Below are positions 8,543 to 16,813 of a stretch of DNA of 64,000 bases, piece by piece. The notes under the pieces were generated by a model that did no database searches, was not told the origin of the DNA, and saw only the letters and a program-made list of their open reading frames with translations. The DNA lies in NCBI GenBank assembly GCA_016703335.1, contig JADJCG010000009.1, forward strand, positions 62,001 to 126,000, read 5' to 3'. This DNA comes from Caulobacteraceae bacterium (GTDB taxonomy: Bacteria > Pseudomonadota > Alphaproteobacteria > Caulobacterales > Aquidulcibacteraceae). How positions within the stretch are numbered: position 1 is the stretch's first letter; every line of letters begins with the position of its first letter. The translations under genes and the position numbers were made by a program.

Positions 8543-10441
8543 GTGACTACAGAAATCGCCGGCCTGCACCCCGCCCCGACGAAGCATAAGAAACTGATCG
8601 CCTGGGTCGAAGAGATCGCGGCGCTGACCAAGCCGGATCGCGTCTATTGGTGCGATGGCTCGGAGCTTGAGTGGCATCGCTTGACGAAAGAGCTCGTCGC
8701 GGCTGGCACGCTGAAGCAGCTCAATCCGGAAGCGCGCCCGAACTCGTTCTACGCAGCCTCGGATCCCAAGGACGTCGCCCGCGTCGAGAAGCAAACTTAC
8801 ATTTGCTCGGAAGACAAAGGTGACGCTGGCCCAACGAACAATTGGGTCGCCCCGGCTGAAATGCGCGCCAAGCTTGCGGGCCTATTCGATGGCTGCATGC
8901 GCGGGCGCACGATGTACGTGGTGCCGTTCTGCATGGGGCCGCTGGGCTCGAAAATTTCCCAGCTCGGCGTTGAGATCACGGATTCTGGTTACGTCGCCGC
9001 GTCTATGCGGATCATGACGCGCATGGGCAAAGGCGCGCTGGATGAAATGGGCGAAGACGGCTTCTTCGTGCCGGCCGTGCACAATATTGGCGCGCCGCTG
9101 GCCGCTGGCCAGAAGGACGTCGCCTGGCCGTGCAACGAAGATAAATGGATCGTGCACTATCCAGAAACGCGCGAGATCTGGAGCTACGGTTCGGGCTACG
9201 GCGGCAACGCGCTGCTCGGTAAGAAGTGCTTTGCGCTGCGGATCGCTTCGGTGATGGCGCGCGATGAGGGTTGGCTCGCCGAGCACATGCTCATCTTGAA
9301 GCTGACCAATCCGAAGGGCGACGTGAAGTATGTCGCCGCGGCATTCCCGTCTGCTTGCGGCAAGACGAACCTCGCCATGCTGCAACCGACGATCCCCGGC
9401 TGGAAGGCCGAGACGATCGGCGACGACATTTGCTGGATGCGTTTTGGCGACGATGGCCGCCTCTACGCGATCAACCCGGAAGCGGGTTTCTTCGGCGTCG
9501 CGCCGGGCACAGGTTCGAAGACGAACAAGTCGGCGCTCGACACGCTGCACTCCAACACCGTGTTCACCAACGTCGCGCTCACAAAAGACGGCGACGTGTG
9601 GTGGGAAGGCCTGACGAAAGAGCCGCCGGCTGGTCTCACTGACTGGCAAGGCAATGCCTGGTTGCCGGATTCGAAATTCCCGGCCGCGCACCCGAACTCA
9701 CGCTTTGCTGTGCCTGCTGGCCAATGCCCGGTGATCGCGGCTGAGTGGGAAGATCCGGCTGGCGTGCCGATCGATGCGATCCTGTTTGGCGGCCGTCGCG
9801 CTTCGGCAGTGCCGCTGGTGACGGAAGCGTTCGATTGGGCGCACGGCGTGTTCCTCGCATCGAACGTTGCTTCGGAAGGCACGGCTGCTGCGGAGAACAA
9901 GGTCGGCGAACTTCGCTACGACCCGTTCGCGATGCTGCCCTTCTGCGGCTACAACATGGGCGACTACTTCTCGCACTGGCTAAAGGTCGGCGAACGCCAA
10001 GGGGCGCAGCTGCCGAAGATCTTCTTCGTGAACTGGTTCCGCAAAGACCAGGACGGCAAGTTCATCTGGCCGGGCTTCGGCGATAACGCGCGCGTTCTGA
10101 AGTGGGTCAGCGATCGGCTTGATGGCACGGCTGAAGCGCGTGAAACCGCGATTGGCTTGGTGCCGGCGAAGGGCGCGCTCGACACGAGCGGGCTGACCAT
10201 CAGCGATGAAGCGATGCACACGCTGACGGATGTCGACCTTGATGTGTGGGGCGAAGAGGCTGACCTCATCCCGGCGCACTACGAGAAGTTTGGCGACCGG
10301 CTCCCGCAGCGTCTGTGGGATGAGTATGCCGCGCTGATCGAGCGTCTGGGCGAAGCGCGTTCGGGCAAGCCGATGAAGGCTGCCGCGGCGCGTGCCGCTG
10401 CCGCACCCCGCCAAGTCCCGGATCGCCCGACGGCTTCGTAA
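8543..10441 (+). CDS. pckG: Phosphoenolpyruvate carboxykinase (GTP)
   Basis: 632-residue GTP-dependent PEPCK, which decarboxylates and phosphorylates oxaloacetate to PEP at the entry to gluconeogenesis. Key motifs: YWCDGS (residues 33-38), GPLGSK (about 133), YGGNALLGKK (about 216-225), the kinase-1a P-loop AFPSACGKTN (about 267-276) with the reactive Cys, GDDICWMRF (kinase-2), and FGGRR. Length and motif set distinguish it from the ATP-dependent enzyme, which is shorter. The GTG start is fixed by GGAGGGATT seven bases upstream. The Ala-rich C-terminal tail (about 30 residues) is beyond the usual fold. A terminator follows at 10462. It appears monocistronic. Confidence 0.95.
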   Translation: MTTEIAGLHPAPTKHKKLIAWVEEIAALTKPDRVYWCDGSELEWHRLTKELVAAGTLKQLNPEARPNSFYAASDPKDVARVEKQTYICSEDKGDAGPTNNWVAPAEMRAKLAGLFDGCMRGRTMYVVPFCMGPLGSKISQLGVEITDSGYVAASMRIMTRMGKGALDEMGEDGFFVPAVHNIGAPLAAGQKDVAWPCNEDKWIVHYPETREIWSYGSGYGGNALLGKKCFALRIASVMARDEGWLAEHMLILKLTNPKGDVKYVAAAFPSACGKTNLAMLQPTIPGWKAETIGDDICWMRFGDDGRLYAINPEAGFFGVAPGTGSKTNKSALDTLHSNTVFTNVALTKDGDVWWEGLTKEPPAGLTDWQGNAWLPDSKFPAAHPNSRFAVPAGQCPVIAAEWEDPAGVPIDAILFGGRRASAVPLVTEAFDWAHGVFLASNVASEGTAAAENKVGELRYDPFAMLPFCGYNMGDYFSHWLKVGERQGAQLPKIFFVNWFRKDQDGKFIWPGFGDNARVLKWVSDRLDGTAEARETAIGLVPAKGALDTSGLTISDEAMHTLTDVDLDVWGEEADLIPAHYEKFGDRLPQRLWDEYAALIERLGEARSGKPMKAAAARAAAAPRQVPDRPTAS

Positions 10442-10461
10442 GCGGTTCGCATCGAGTTGAA

Positions 10462-10497
10462 GACGGCCGCTGGCGAAAGCTGGCGGCCGTTTTTGTT
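10462..10497 (+). terminator. Intrinsic terminator after pckG
   Basis: GACGGCCGC and GCGGCCGT form a GC-rich stem around a GAAA-containing loop, followed directly by TTTTTGTTT. It lies 20 nt after the pckG stop codon. Confidence 0.85.
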
Positions 10498-10529
10498 TGG
10501 CGCTACGCAACGCCCCAGAGGAGCGCGCT

Positions 10530-11144
10530 TTGGCTGACGGCTACGAGTTCACCAACGACTGGTTCGCGGTCAACGCGCCGGTGTGGCGCAATATCCTTTC
10601 AGACATGAAGCCGAAGCGGTTCCTCGAGGTCGGCACCTTCGAGGGGCAATCGGCGGTGTTCATGGCCGAGGGCTGCGCGCCGGCGGGCGGCTTTGAGATG
10701 ACCTGCATCGATACGTGGGCCGGTGGCATCGAGCACAATCCGGCGGCGATGAGCGAAGTCGAAGCACGTTTTGATCGCAACATGGCGCGGGCGCAGGCCA
10801 AGCACGCGTTCAAGCTGCGCAAGATGAAATCGGAGTCGAGCTTGGCGTTGGCGCAATTGCTGGCCGAAGGCGCGGCGGACAGTTTCGACGTTGTCTATGT
10901 CGATGCCTCGCACCAGGCGCCGGACGTGCTGGCAGACGCGGTGCTGAGCTTCAAGCTCACGCGCATCGGCGGCGTGATGGTGTTTGACGACTATCTCTGG
11001 CGCATGGCCGGGCCCGGTGCGAACGACATTCTGAACGCGCCGAAGGTCGGCATCGACGCGTTCGTGAACACGTATTTGCGCAAGCTCAACGTCGTGGTGG
11101 GGCCGCCGATCCGGCAGCTCTATGTGGCGAAGACGTCGGACTAG
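10530..11144 (+). CDS. Class I SAM-dependent methyltransferase
   Basis: 204-residue Rossmann-fold methyltransferase of the 'methyltransf_24' type. SAM-binding motif I FLEVGTFEGQS sits at about residues 31-41. Motif II-like ACID TW is at about 62-67, DVVYVDASH at about 120-128 provides the acidic loop, and GGVMVFDDYLW at about 147-157 is the family's last strand. Substrate unknown. The start is the TTG at 10530: AGAGGAG lies 6 nt upstream, while the longer in-frame reading from 10497 would begin inside the pckG terminator. It is convergent with, and overlaps by 4 nt, the flippase gene, whose context suggests surface polysaccharide modification, but that link is weak. Confidence 0.75.
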   Translation: MADGYEFTNDWFAVNAPVWRNILSDMKPKRFLEVGTFEGQSAVFMAEGCAPAGGFEMTCIDTWAGGIEHNPAAMSEVEARFDRNMARAQAKHAFKLRKMKSESSLALAQLLAEGAADSFDVVYVDASHQAPDVLADAVLSFKLTRIGGVMVFDDYLWRMAGPGANDILNAPKVGIDAFVNTYLRKLNVVVGPPIRQLYVAKTSD

Positions 11145-12610
11145 GCGCTCGCGGCGCGCCGGCGCATGAGGCGCGGCAGTTCGGTGCGAATGAGGCGCAT
11201 CGAGTCAATCATGGCCGCGCGGCCGCGGTGGAAGAGTGCGCTTGTACCCCACGATATGGCGTACGCGGCGATGGCGCTTACGGCGAGTTGGATGAAGTCG
11301 TTGTGGAACGGCAGGCTTTGGAGAGCGCTGACGACGACAAAGGCGGCGACGGCGCCTGCCGCGAATGGCGCGGCGCTGAGATAGAGATCGGCCATGAGGA
11401 TCGGACCGCGGCGCGTCACCCAGTACCAAAGCGCCGGCGCGCGGATGAGAAGATCGCTGATGCCGAACGCGGCGGCGACACCAACAGCGCCCCACTGCAA
11501 ACCGATGATGAACGCGACGAGGCTCGTCACGGTGCTGAAGGCGCTCCAGATCAGATAGTCGCGCATGCGGGCTTGGCTGATGAACAACAGATCCATCGTC
11601 ATGCTGACGGGCCGATGCAGCGCGGCGAGCGTCAGCCAGGCGAAGATCGGCGCGGCGGGCGCCCATTGCTCGCCAATGACGAACGGCACGAGGATTGGCG
11701 CGGTGACACCGAGCGCGACTACTCCGGGCGTTACGAACAGCATGAGCTGGCGGATGATGCGCAGATATGCGGTGCGGTAGCGCTCCCCCTCCTCGTTCAA
11801 GCGCGAGAGGATTGGCAGCAAAAGTTGCTGCAGCACCGTGTTGATGCGCTGAATCGGGACGATGGCGAGCTTGTTGCCGCGATCGTAGTGGCCGAGGCCG
11901 ACGCCGCCGACATAGCGGCCGATCAGCACGCTATCGGCTTCGCGCGCCATCACGGTCGCGCCATCCGCGAGCATCACGGCGCCGCCGAATTTGTAGAAAT
12001 GCAGCAGCCCCTTGAACGATGGCTTCTCGCGCGGAATCCAGCCGACGCCGAGCCAGACGCCTATCACGCTTACGATCTGCTGGACCGCGGCGCCAAGGAC
12101 GAGCGACCAATAGCCCGCGCCAAGCAACGCCGCGACGAGGCTTGCACCAAAGCCAAGCGCCATGCCGACGGCGCTGATCATCGCGACCCAGCCGAACTTC
12201 ATCTGCCGGTTCAGCAGTGCTTCGTGAACGTTCATCAGCCCGGTCAAAATGAGGAATGACGAACAAACAGCTGCGACCAAGCCGGCGCGCGGATCATGGT
12301 AAAAAGCTGCAACGAACGGCGAGGACGCGAGCATGATCGCTGCCGCGGCACAGCTCGCGATCAGTGTAATCCAGAAAAGTCCGGTCACCTGTTCGCGCCG
12401 GAGCGCAGGCGCCTGGATGATGGCTTGGCTGATGCCGAAATTGAGAATAAGCGCGGAAATCGATACCAAAGGATCGATCATCGCGTAGATGCCGTAGTCG
12501 ATCGGCTGCAACAGGCGCGGCAGCACGAGGAGCGATGCGACTTGGAATGGCAGCTTTAGGAGCTGGGCGATGCCGATGGCGAGCGCGCCATTCACGGCAT
12601 GGGTCTGCAT
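11141..12610 (-). CDS. Polysaccharide flippase (MOP/PST family, Wzx-like)
   Basis: Multi-pass inner-membrane protein with about 12-14 hydrophobic segments, as expected for lipid-linked oligosaccharide exporters of the PST family. N-terminal landmarks are GALAIGIAQLLKLPFQVASLL (helix 1) and LLQPIDYGIYAMIDPLVS. The conserved NRQMKFGW loop and a cytoplasmic EADSVLIGRY loop follow. It should move undecaprenyl- or similarly linked saccharide across the membrane. The ATG at 12610 has GGAAGGG immediately upstream; an alternative ATG at 12652 would add 14 residues. No glycosyltransferase cluster is visible, so the polysaccharide cannot be named. Confidence 0.82.
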   Translation of the reverse strand: MQTHAVNGALAIGIAQLLKLPFQVASLLVLPRLLQPIDYGIYAMIDPLVSISALILNFGISQAIIQAPALRREQVTGLFWITLIASCAAAAIMLASSPFVAAFYHDPRAGLVAAVCSSFLILTGLMNVHEALLNRQMKFGWVAMISAVGMALGFGASLVAALLGAGYWSLVLGAAVQQIVSVIGVWLGVGWIPREKPSFKGLLHFYKFGGAVMLADGATVMAREADSVLIGRYVGGVGLGHYDRGNKLAIVPIQRINTVLQQLLLPILSRLNEEGERYRTAYLRIIRQLMLFVTPGVVALGVTAPILVPFVIGEQWAPAAPIFAWLTLAALHRPVSMTMDLLFISQARMRDYLIWSAFSTVTSLVAFIIGLQWGAVGVAAAFGISDLLIRAPALWYWVTRRGPILMADLYLSAAPFAAGAVAAFVVVSALQSLPFHNDFIQLAVSAIAAYAISWGTSALFHRGRAAMIDSMRLIRTELPRLMRRRAASA

Positions 12611-12836
12611 CGACCCTTCCTTCGCCTCGAATATTGGATCGCCGCCGCTCATTCGCGCTGGAGTATAGCGCAGGCGGCTTGCGCAAAGATGTGTCCGCAA
12701 GCGGCGGGCGACAGCGGCAAAGGGACAGCTCTTACGTGGTGTGACTGCGGGCACATTGGTTTGCGGGCGCCCCTCCTACCTTCTCTTCATCAGAGGCCGG
12801 GCGGCCCACCACAGAGACTGAAACAGTCCGCCTCGT

Positions 12837-12910
12837 CTCAGTGATTTCCCGGTCAAACCGAGTCAGCGGGTTTTTGAACCGCGCAAACGCTGGCTCGGAT
12901 GCGACCCACT
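12837..12910 (+). repeat. Tandem structured element, copy 1
   Basis: 74 nt that recur almost identically at 12999-13071, differing by one extra C and two substitutions. Internal pairing is possible between GAGTCAGCG and CGCTGGCTC, enclosing the small hairpin GGTT-TTTG-AACC. The two substitutions relative to copy 2 both fall in the left arm and keep pairing by G-U wobble, which suggests an RNA or DNA structure rather than a protein. It is followed by a GC-rich hairpin (12919-12946, GAAGGCCGG/CCGGCCTCTTC) without a good T-tract. Confidence 0.7.
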
Positions 12911-12998
12911 GCAGGTGCGAAGGCCGGGCGCTGAGCCGGCCTCTTCCACTTCTCGTGATCGGAGGGCGGGGCCGGCGCCACATTCCGGAAGGCGCTGA

Positions 12999-13071
12999 CT
13001 CAGTGATTTCCGGTCAAACCGGGCCAGCGGGTTTTTGAACCGCGCAAACGCTGGCTCGGATGCGACCCACT
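12999..13071 (+). repeat. Tandem structured element, copy 2
   Basis: 73-nt second copy. The outer arm here reads GGGCCAGCG against CGCTGGCTC and the internal GGTT-TTTG-AACC hairpin is unchanged. It is followed after 8 nt by a perfect terminator hairpin on the same strand, so a plus-strand transcript of about 115 nt would end there. Confidence 0.7.
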
Positions 13072-13079
13072 CGGAAGTC

Positions 13080-13114
13080 AGAAGGCCCGGCGCTAAGCCG
13101 GGCCTTCTTGTTTT
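13080..13114 (+). terminator. Strong intrinsic terminator after repeat copy 2
   Basis: AGAAGGCCCGGC (13080-13091) pairs perfectly with GCCGGGCCTTCT (13097-13108) around GCTAA, then TGTTTT. The tail overlaps the stop codon of the minus-strand esterase. There is no plus-strand protein gene upstream to terminate, which is why a non-coding transcript is suspected. Confidence 0.8.
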
Positions 13115-14027
13115 AGTGCGCCGGCGGTGGTGTGCCGTTTTCCTCGTAGTACCACGGCGTCGGGCCGTAGTTTTGTTCGGGCATGGCGTAGAGCCAGCGG
13201 AGCGCTTCGAGTGCGGCGCCGTGATAAATCGTGGCGTGAGTTTCCGTGGCGCTGCGGTCGCTGTAGCGCCAAGTGACGCTGCCGCGTGGCGCAGCTTCGA
13301 GCAGGCCCAAGAACCGGTTCATCCCCGCTTGCGTCGCGCCGCCTTCGTCGGCGATGGCGAGGTAGAGACGACGGTTCGATGCGGCGCGGCCTTCGAGATC
13401 GTGGCCGCCATCGCGGGCGAAGTGCTGATCGTCCCACCAGAGGCTGGGGCTGATGGCGATGTAATCGCGGAAGAGTTCGGGGCGATGCAGGAAGGTGTCG
13501 ACCACGAAGAGGCCGGCGAGCGACTCGCCCATCAACGCGCGGCCCTCGCCGGTGCGATAGTTCGCGTCGATGAACGGGATGATCTCGGTGGCGATAAAAT
13601 CCTGGAAGCGGCGCGCGCCGCCAGCTTGCGGGAATTCGGCGGCGTGACGCGGATCTTGCGGACGGCGTGTGAGTTCGGCGCGGCGGTCCTTGGTTTGAAT
13701 GCCGACGACGATGAGCGGCTCATAGGTCCAGCTTAGCGCGCCAAGTTGGCCGAGGCCGGCGATGTGCTGGAAATCCTGATCGAGCGCGCCATCGAGAACA
13801 TAGAGCACATTGTAGCGGCGATTGGCGTTTTCGGCTGAACCGTAATCGGCGGGCGTCCAGACGTTGATCTGGCGATCGTCGCCAAGAACGGGTGAGTGCA
13901 GGACGTAACTCGTGCCGATGGTGATTAGCGTTCCGCTCGCACTTGGCGCGGGCGCTGGTTGCGCTTCAGAGTTCGTCGTCGCGCACGCGCCGAGAAGCGC
14001 GCACAATCCAATCAGCCAGTTTTTCAT
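13113..14027 (-). CDS. Esterase-D/Fes-like alpha/beta hydrolase lipoprotein
   Basis: 304-residue secreted hydrolase of the putative esterase (ferri-siderophore esterase/esterase D) family. The start MKNWLIGLCALLGAC gives a lipoprotein signal with Cys15. The nucleophile elbow is GESLAG (G-x-S-x-G) near residue 160, preceded by FIATEIIPFIDANYRT, which is highly typical of this family. SPSLWWDD follows, and HATIYHGA supplies the catalytic His. Substrate unknown. The start lies 4 nt after the stop of the CenR-like gene on the same strand, so read-through is likely. The annotation from 14054 would overlap the regulator and is rejected. Confidence 0.85.
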   Translation of the reverse strand: MKNWLIGLCALLGACATTNSEAQPAPAPSASGTLITIGTSYVLHSPVLGDDRQINVWTPADYGSAENANRRYNVLYVLDGALDQDFQHIAGLGQLGALSWTYEPLIVVGIQTKDRRAELTRRPQDPRHAAEFPQAGGARRFQDFIATEIIPFIDANYRTGEGRALMGESLAGLFVVDTFLHRPELFRDYIAISPSLWWDDQHFARDGGHDLEGRAASNRRLYLAIADEGGATQAGMNRFLGLLEAAPRGSVTWRYSDRSATETHATIYHGAALEALRWLYAMPEQNYGPTPWYYEENGTPPPAH

Positions 14028-14031
14028 GAGC

Positions 14032-14721
14032 TCACACCTGCAGGCGATAGCCACCAGTTTCGGTGATCAGAAGCTTGGGGCTTTGTGCGTCTGGCTCAAT
14101 CTTTTGGCGCAGACGGTAGATGTGGGTTTCAAGCGTGTGCGTGGTGACGTTGGCGTTGTAGCCCCACACTTCGCGCAACAGCTCTTCGCGGCCGACAGGC
14201 TTTTCGCCGGAACGATAAAGGTAGCGCAGGATCGACGCTTCTTTGTCCGTGAGCCGGACCTTCTTTTGAGTCGGATCGATCAGCAGCCGCATCGCCGGGC
14301 GGAATTCGTACGGGCCGATGCGATAGACGGCGTCTTCGCTGGCTTCGTGGCTGCGCAGGTGCGCGCGGATGCGGGCGAGCAGAACCGAGAACTTGAACGG
14401 CTTCAGCACGTAGTCGTTGGCGCCCGCGTCGAGGCCTTGGACTTGTTGCTCTTCTTCCTGGGCCGCGCCGGTCAGCATGATGATCGGGGCTTTGACGCCC
14501 TGGTCACGCAGCGCTTTGCAGGCGGCGAAGCCGTCCATGTCTGGGAGGCTGACGTCCAGCACAACGGCTGCCGGCTTGTGCTCGGCGGCGGCGGCGAAAC
14601 CCTCGGCGGCGGTGGCCGCGCCGACAGCGCCGAAGCCTTCCTCCAGCTCAAATTGCTCGACCAGCGCCTGACGGAGGTCGGCATCGTCGTCGATCACAAG
14701 GATGGTCGTTTCGCGTGACAT
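14032..14721 (-). CDS. cenR: OmpR-family response regulator, probable CenR
   Basis: 229-residue two-domain regulator. The receiver domain has the acidic pair D11/D12, phospho-acceptor D56 (VVLDVSLPD), T84 and K107 (VLKPFK). The C-terminal winged helix has LTDKEASILRYLYR, a WGYNANVTTHTLETHIYRLRQK recognition region and TETGGYRLQV. The sequence (ILVIDDDADLRQALVEQ) and its position near the origin resemble CenR, the essential cell-envelope regulator of Caulobacter. No histidine kinase is adjacent, which also fits CenK-CenR, whose genes are unlinked. The family is certain; the CenR identity is inferred. Confidence 0.85.
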   Translation of the reverse strand: MSRETTILVIDDDADLRQALVEQFELEEGFGAVGAATAAEGFAAAAEHKPAAVVLDVSLPDMDGFAACKALRDQGVKAPIIMLTGAAQEEEQQVQGLDAGANDYVLKPFKFSVLLARIRAHLRSHEASEDAVYRIGPYEFRPAMRLLIDPTQKKVRLTDKEASILRYLYRSGEKPVGREELLREVWGYNANVTTHTLETHIYRLRQKIEPDAQSPKLLITETGGYRLQV

Positions 14722-14833
14722 TGAACCCCGAGTGTTGGGCTTAAAGCCTACCTAAACGGAAATGACCACGGCCGATCACGCATTTGCAACCGCAGACGCC
14801 CGTACACATGGGCCAGAAGCTATCACAGGTAAG

Positions 14834-15508
14834 TCAGTTGCGGGCGCCGAATAGGGCTGAACCGACCCGGACGTGGGTGGCGCCGAAACGGATGGCGGTT
14901 TCGAAGTCGTCGCTCATGCCCATGCTGAGGATAGGGAGGCCGTTGCGGGCGGCGATCTTGGCCAGCAGCGCAAAGTGCATCGCGGGCTCTTCGTCGACGG
15001 GCGGGATGCACATGAGGCCGCTGACCGGCAAGCCGTAGGTTTCGCGGGCGGCCTTGATGAAGGCGTCGGCCTCGAGCGGGGCGATGCCGGCCTTTTGCTC
15101 TTCTTCGCCGGTGTTCACTTGGATCAGGATCTCGGGGCTTCTGCCCTGCTTTTGGGCGGCGTCGGCAAGCGCTGCTGCGAGCTTGGGACGATCTAGGCTT
15201 TCGATGACATCGAAGAACGCGACCGCATCGGCGGCTTTGTTGGTTTGGAGCGGGCCGATGAGGCGTAAGCTCAGATCGGCAAATTTTGCGCGGCGTTCGG
15301 TCCAGCGGCCCTCGGCTTCTTGCACGCGGTTCTCACCGAAGATGCGTTGGCCTGTGGCGAGCATGGCCTCGACACGGTCGTCAGGCTGTAGTTTGGAAAC
15401 GGCGGTGAGCGTGATGCTCTCGGGCGCACGGCCAGATACGCCCGCAGCTTTCGCGATGCGGTCCAGAACAGCGGCGCGCGCCGCAGCGATGTCGGAAGGA
15501 ACGCTCAT
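14834..15508 (-). CDS. yggS: YggS-family pyridoxal-phosphate homeostasis protein
   Basis: 224-residue PLP-binding TIM-barrel protein that buffers free PLP and affects amino-acid and keto-acid balance. The PLP lysine lies in LTAVSKLQPDD (about residue 35). Other family motifs are FGENRVQE, LIGPLQTNK, VNTGEEEQKAG, GLMCIPP and LSMGMSDDFETAI, ending with VRVGSALFG. The ATG at 15508 gives the usual MSVPSDIAAARAAV start. The codon overlaps the divergent ATG of the thiE-like gene within a single CATG. Confidence 0.93.
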   Translation of the reverse strand: MSVPSDIAAARAAVLDRIAKAAGVSGRAPESITLTAVSKLQPDDRVEAMLATGQRIFGENRVQEAEGRWTERRAKFADLSLRLIGPLQTNKAADAVAFFDVIESLDRPKLAAALADAAQKQGRSPEILIQVNTGEEEQKAGIAPLEADAFIKAARETYGLPVSGLMCIPPVDEEPAMHFALLAKIAARNGLPILSMGMSDDFETAIRFGATHVRVGSALFGARN

Positions 15509-16106
15509 GCGATCGGTCCATGGACTAGCGGCGATAGCGGCGCGGCTCAACCGCGATGCGAGCGCGAGCGCTATTCCGTCACTGTATTTCTTCACCGATC
15601 CAGTGCGGACGCCTGATCCGGTGGCGGTGGTGCGTGGGCTGCCGCGTGGAACGGCGGTGGTTTATCGGCATTTTGGCGCGGATGATCGTGTGCGGGTGGC
15701 GCGGCGTTTGGCGGCGCTGTGCCGGTCACGCGGATTGGTGTTGCTGATTGGCGCGGACGCGTACCTTGCGAAGGCGTGCGGCGCTGATGGCGTGCATTGG
15801 CCCGAGCGGTTGATGCCGAGCGAACGCGGTGGCGCGTTTCGGATCGTCATGGCCGCGGCGCACGACGCCAAAGCGGTCGCCAGAGCGAACGCCACTGGAC
15901 TCGATGCGTGCGTCTTGAGCCCGATCTTTCCAAGCGCGAGCGCTTCAGCGCAAAGCGAGCTTGGACTTTTCAGCGCGAGCCAGATTGCGCGTGAGAGCGC
16001 GATACCAGTGATTGCGCTTGGCGGCGTGACAGCGGCGAATGCGTCGCGGCTAAGCGGACGCGGCTTTGCCGGCGTCGCTGCAGTAGATGCGTTTTTGGAA
16101 GCTTAG
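15507..16106 (+). CDS. Thiamine-phosphate synthase/TENI-like protein
   Basis: 199-residue member of the ThiE/TenI TIM-barrel family. Visible motifs are YFFTDPVR, VLLIGADAYLAKACGADGVHWPE (D-G-V-H core), SPIFPSASASAQSELGL and VIALGGVTAANASRL (phosphate-binding G-G). True ThiE joins the thiazole and pyrimidine moieties of thiamine, whereas TenI-like proteins act as isomerases or are uncharacterised. The usual ThiE SPTK loop is not clear, so only the family is assigned. The ATG at 15507 has GGAAGGA six bases upstream and is divergent from yggS. Confidence 0.75.
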   Translation: MRSVHGLAAIAARLNRDASASAIPSLYFFTDPVRTPDPVAVVRGLPRGTAVVYRHFGADDRVRVARRLAALCRSRGLVLLIGADAYLAKACGADGVHWPERLMPSERGGAFRIVMAAAHDAKAVARANATGLDACVLSPIFPSASASAQSELGLFSASQIARESAIPVIALGGVTAANASRLSGRGFAGVAAVDAFLEA

Positions 16107-16558
16107 AAGCGGAACGCCGACTCGATCCGCACGTCGGCGCGCGGCTCTTCATTTTCGTGTGGCAACGTCGCCGCGCCTGGCGTTGGCGTGGTTTCGAGAT
16201 TGAACTCGCCGCCGACGCTCAAGTTCGGCGTGAAGCGGTAGTAAGCGCCGAGCGATGTTTGGTCGCCGTGGCCGCCGTCAGGCGCGCGCTCAATTCGCTG
16301 CGCCTCGCGAACGTCAACCGTGACGCCCCAACGCTGGCTCAGCGTCCAGGCCGGCGCCGCCAGCTGCGGCGTTGCGGTGTCGCCAGTGATGGATTCAGTG
16401 ACGCCGTTCGACGATGTGAAGCGCTGGTACCAGGGTACCGACGAATCCGACGCTTGGGCGTTGGCAACCGGCGCTGCAACGCGTTCTTGCGCTTGCGCGA
16501 CGCCAGTCGTCGCCAAAACGGCGACCCCCGCGATCAAGAATGCAGACGCCCGAGACAC
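16103..16558 (-). CDS. NtrZ-like periplasmic protein
   Basis: 151-residue protein with an N-terminal signal peptide ending AQA (about residues 1-23). The mature C-terminal half (RWGVTVDVRE, SLGAYYRFTPNLSVGGEF, RADVRIESAFRF) matches the small beta-rich NtrZ family. In Caulobacter NtrZ is a periplasmic inhibitor of the NtrY kinase. No ntrXY genes are within this window, so the partner cannot be confirmed. The stop overlaps the stop of the convergent thiE-like gene by 4 nt. Confidence 0.6.
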   Translation of the reverse strand: MSRASAFLIAGVAVLATTGVAQAQERVAAPVANAQASDSSVPWYQRFTSSNGVTESITGDTATPQLAAPAWTLSQRWGVTVDVREAQRIERAPDGGHGDQTSLGAYYRFTPNLSVGGEFNLETTPTPGAATLPHENEEPRADVRIESAFRF

Positions 16559-16675
16559 GATTCCAACCCCTCAGCACACGCTGTAGCCAGCCTATATAAC
16601 GCAAGCCGGACTGATTTGCCGTGAACTTTAAGCCACAGCTCCCATGAATATTGAGGCGAAACCTAGGCGCAAACC

Positions 16676-16684
16676 TGTGGATAA
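16676..16684 (-). promoter_or_regulatory. Perfect consensus DnaA box outside the origin
   Basis: TGTGGATAA on the plus strand is the exact reverse complement of TTATCCACA. It lies in the 255-nt divergent intergenic region between the NtrZ-like gene and the DUF3576 gene, 25 kb from the proposed oriC. It stands alone, so a regulatory or titration role is more likely than initiation. Confidence 0.4.
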
Positions 16685-16813
16685 ACCAATAAGGGGAGGC
16701 CGCGCCACAACATAGCCAGCTTCGCAGTGGACCCCTGGCGAGGTTGCAAGCCCATGATATATGGGCGGGCCGACGCGCCGGGGATAGCGCGAACGAAGGC
16801 GGAGGAATCTCGA

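Larger units (their letters stand above)
12611..13112. other. Intergenic region holding two copies of a structured element
   Basis: No supportable protein gene. It holds a ~74-nt sequence present twice with about 161 nt between starts, each copy followed by a GC-rich hairpin. The second hairpin is a full terminator on the plus strand. The sub-features are listed separately. The left ~100 nt (12655-12755) have no recognisable feature. Confidence 0.6.

Noticed and set aside
11228..12259. 343-residue open frame antisense to the flippase
   Set aside because: Highly charged and Asp/Arg/Gly-biased with no hydrophobic or motif structure; the opposite strand encodes a coherent membrane protein.
12732..13038. 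Small frames running through the tandem repeat on both strands
   Set aside because: The repeated NRANAGSDATH or EPAFARFKNPLTRF peptides arise from the duplicated DNA block. Frames differ between copies because of the one-base indel, and no ribosome sites are present.
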